From: Candidatus Omnitrophota bacterium
Lineage (GTDB): Bacteria; Omnitrophota; Gorgyraeia; Gygaellales; Profunditerraquicolaceae
Direction: 5' to 3'
Length of the DNA: 5,630 nt
Assembly: GCA_028706895.1 (NCBI GenBank)
Contig: JAQTVG010000077.1
Location: forward strand, 1-5,630
Below the pieces are notes generated by a model, which made no database searches, was not told the origin of the DNA, and saw only the letters and a list, made by a program, of their open reading frames with translations. This document shows, piece after piece, positions 4,699 to 5,630 of the stretch. The position numbers and the translations under genes are program-made. Numbering within the stretch: the first letter of the stretch is position 1; the number at the start of each line of letters is the position of its first letter.

Positions 4699-4882
4699 TT
4701 TTGCTGTGGGGTTTGGGAGCGTGCATTAGAAATTTTTTGGCAAACGTCTGCAAGGATTTACGACGAGTGAGTGCAGGAACTGACCTTCGTTATACGTGTG
4801 TCGGAATTCCTGCAAACGAACGAGGAGTAAACCGTAGCAGACGGCAAAAAATTTCAGCACGCGAGCAAAGCCCGCAGCAAAA
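4699..4882. repeat. Hairpin arm 2 (184-nt imperfect inverted repeat)
   Basis: A long stem made of successive perfect blocks: TTTTGCTG (4699-4706) with CAGCAAAA (4875-4882); GCGTGC (4719-4724) with GCACGC (4857-4862); GAAATTTTTTG (4729-4739) with CAAAAAATTTC (4845-4855); CGTCTGC (4745-4751) with GCAGACG (4837-4843); TGCAGGAA (4772-4779) with TTCCTGCA (4807-4814). Between the blocks the arms still align with small bulges. Forty perfect pairs in nested order cannot be chance. Confidence 0.85.
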
Positions 4883-4908
4883 GCGTTACCTATGCCTATG
4901 ATTAATAC

Positions 4909-4922
4909 AAATATCAGAGTTT
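4909..4922. repeat. Right copy of the 14-bp direct repeat, covering the kinase stop codon
   Basis: Identical to 4470-4483. It includes the TGA stop (4916-4914) and the last two codons of the adenosine-specific kinase gene plus 5 nt beyond. If this is a target duplication, the insertion left the reading frame and stop codon intact. Confidence 0.8.
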
Positions 4923-5399
4923 ATAGCCGATCTTGCGTAAAAATCCCTTACGCCATTCTATATCTTCTGCGGACTCAATCCCCTTGGGCCTTGCTCCATC
5001 AATAACCCCTAATATGCCCCGCCCCATATCTGTTTCGGCAATAATTACCTCTACCGGGTTAGCTGAGGCGCAATATATCACGCAAACCTCAGGTATGGCC
5101 TTAACCGCGTTTAAGACATTTATAGGGAAAGCATTCCTTATCAATACAATAAAACTATGGCCTGCCCCGATCTCTAAGGCATTGGCCTGCGCAAGTTCCT
5201 TTAGTTCAGGGTCATTCCCTTCAGACCTTATTTTACAGGCGCCTGAAGATTCTACGAACGCTAAACCGAATTTTATACCTGGTACGGCATTTACCAGGAC
5301 CTCATATAAATCTTCAACTGTTTTGATAAAATGGCTCTGTCCTAATATTAAATTTACGTCATCAGGCTTCTTTATCTTGACTGATTTTAATTCCAGCAT
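4914..5399 (-). CDS. Adenosine-specific kinase (DUF355 family)
   Basis: A 161-aa protein, full length for the Adenosine_kin (DUF355) family of small archaeal and bacterial proteins, described as an adenosine-specific kinase unrelated to the PfkB-type enzymes. Family signatures run through the chain: ILGQSHFIKTVEDLYE (18-33), PGIKFGLAF (40-48), GND (61-63), GAGHSFIVLIRNAFPINVLN (78-97), YCASANPVEVIIAET (109-123), MGRGILGVIDG (125-135) and the C-terminal WRKGFLRKIGYKL (149-161). It is probably cytoplasmic, converting adenosine to AMP in purine salvage; the biochemical role is taken from the family, not seen here. The ATG at 5399 has a purine-rich GGGGGTGG directly upstream, overlapping the stop region of the preceding gene 11 nt away, so the two are co-transcribed. 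Its 3' end is duplicated beyond the hairpin element. Confidence 0.92.
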   Translation of the reverse strand: MLELKSVKIKKPDDVNLILGQSHFIKTVEDLYEVLVNAVPGIKFGLAFVESSGACKIRSEGNDPELKELAQANALEIGAGHSFIVLIRNAFPINVLNAVKAIPEVCVIYCASANPVEVIIAETDMGRGILGVIDGARPKGIESAEDIEWRKGFLRKIGYKL

Positions 5400-5410
5400 A
5401 ATACCACCCC

Positions 5411-5629
5411 CTATTTTATATTTATCTCCCGGAAGCTTGCGGTATCTACGCCCGAACTTTCCGAGTAGGTCTTAATTGTAGCCAGAATAAAATCGGGTTG
5501 GCCTAATATTTTAAGCGGAACTTTCAGGATGGCCTCATTAGGGTTTAGTTCCAGGCCTATGCTATCGGCGCTGATCTTTCTTGCGCCGTCAAAGACAATT
5601 AAATCCTTATACCTGGTTATGATGCGGAT
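5411..5629 (-). CDS. C-terminal 72 residues of an unrecognised protein (partial, enters from window edge)
   Basis: The frame is open from the window edge to TAG at 5413-5411. The visible part reads as beta strands: YKDLIVFDGAR, then SADSIGLELNP, ILKVPLKILGQPDFILATI and TYSESSGVDTASFREINIK at the very end. Alternating hydrophobic strands with a final D-T/A-x-F-R-x-I pattern recall the last strands of carbohydrate-binding or CBM9/glucodextranase-like beta-sandwich domains, but this is a loose resemblance. The alternative frames are closed by stops. It is followed after 11 nt by the kinase gene, which uses a Shine-Dalgarno partly in this gene's stop region. Confidence 0.7.
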   Translation of the reverse strand: MRIITRYKDLIVFDGARKISADSIGLELNPNEAILKVPLKILGQPDFILATIKTYSESSGVDTASFREINIK

Positions 5630-5630
5630 T

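Larger units (their letters stand above)
4484..4908. other. Gene-free structured element: two large hairpins inside short inverted repeats
   Basis: This stretch has no credible gene. It is bounded by a near-perfect inverted pair ATAGGCGTA (4495-4503) and TATGCCTAT (4891-4899, 8 of 9 complementary), which would close a stem holding two arms. Arm 1 spans about 4511-4683 and arm 2 spans 4699-4882; an AT-rich linker (4684-4698) separates them. The whole is flanked by the 14-bp direct repeats at 4470 and 4909. This architecture fits either a MITE-like non-autonomous mobile element with target duplication or a structured noncoding RNA made in the intergenic region. No tmRNA, RNase P, SRP or 6S signature was recognised. 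No transposase is present. Confidence 0.55.

Noticed and set aside
4701..4901. Plus-strand open frame of 66 codons inside the hairpin element
   Set aside because: It has no Shine-Dalgarno, begins at a TTG, and lies wholly within arm 2, where inverted-repeat constraint explains the sequence. The translation resembles no protein family.
4484..4908. Known housekeeping RNA (tmRNA, RNase P RNA, SRP RNA, 6S) or CRISPR array in the gene-free block
   Set aside because: No conserved core motif of these RNAs was found, and there are no regularly spaced direct repeats; the only direct repeat is the flanking 14-mer.
4933..5475. Long plus-strand open frame (180 codons) opposite the kinase gene
   Set aside because: The minus-strand frame matches the adenosine-specific kinase family end to end; the plus frame has no family features and crosses the gene boundary.

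Overview
The window most likely comes from a Gram-negative bacterium. It encodes a LpxL/HtrB-type lipid A acyltransferase, a lipoprotein of the outer-membrane CsgG family and several signal-peptide proteins. Base composition is moderately AT-rich. The mix of genes (adenosine-specific kinase of the DUF355 type, NikR, stand-alone EF-Tu domain-2 protein, small secreted beta-domain protein) fits an uncultured lineage such as Candidatus Omnitrophota. That placement is inference; no rRNA or marker gene is present. Every supported gene lies on the minus strand, so the order of transcription is from high to low coordinates.

Layout in transcription order. (a) 5629-4914: the 3' end of an unrecognised gene, then a close-packed adenosine-specific kinase gene. 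(b) 4908-4484: about 425 bp without a gene, made of two large imperfect hairpins between short inverted repeats. It is flanked by a 14-bp direct repeat whose right copy covers the kinase stop codon. This is the most unusual part of the window and looks like an inserted non-autonomous element or a structured RNA. (c) 4432-3289: a LpxL-like acyltransferase and a tiny two-helix membrane protein, separated by 1 nt, ending at a strong bidirectional terminator. (d) 3193-2637: a promoter, a secreted small beta-domain protein and an intrinsic terminator. (e) 2626-1988: a HAD-family phosphatase whose start codon sits directly behind that terminator. (f) 1942-762: a perfect-consensus sigma70-type promoter driving a CsgG-family lipoprotein, a 26-residue very basic protein missed by length cut-offs, and an EF-Tu domain-2-like protein. 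(g) 687-211: nikR with its own promoter and an operator of the GTGTTAC-N13-GTAACAC type. (h) 209-1: an intergenic region with further NikR-like half-sites, then the start of a secreted or envelope protein that runs off the window and may belong to the NikR regulon.

The genes form several short transcription units rather than one pathway. Envelope functions (lipid A acylation, CsgG-type lipoprotein, secreted proteins) dominate. Nickel homeostasis (NikR) and small translation-related proteins are the other themes.
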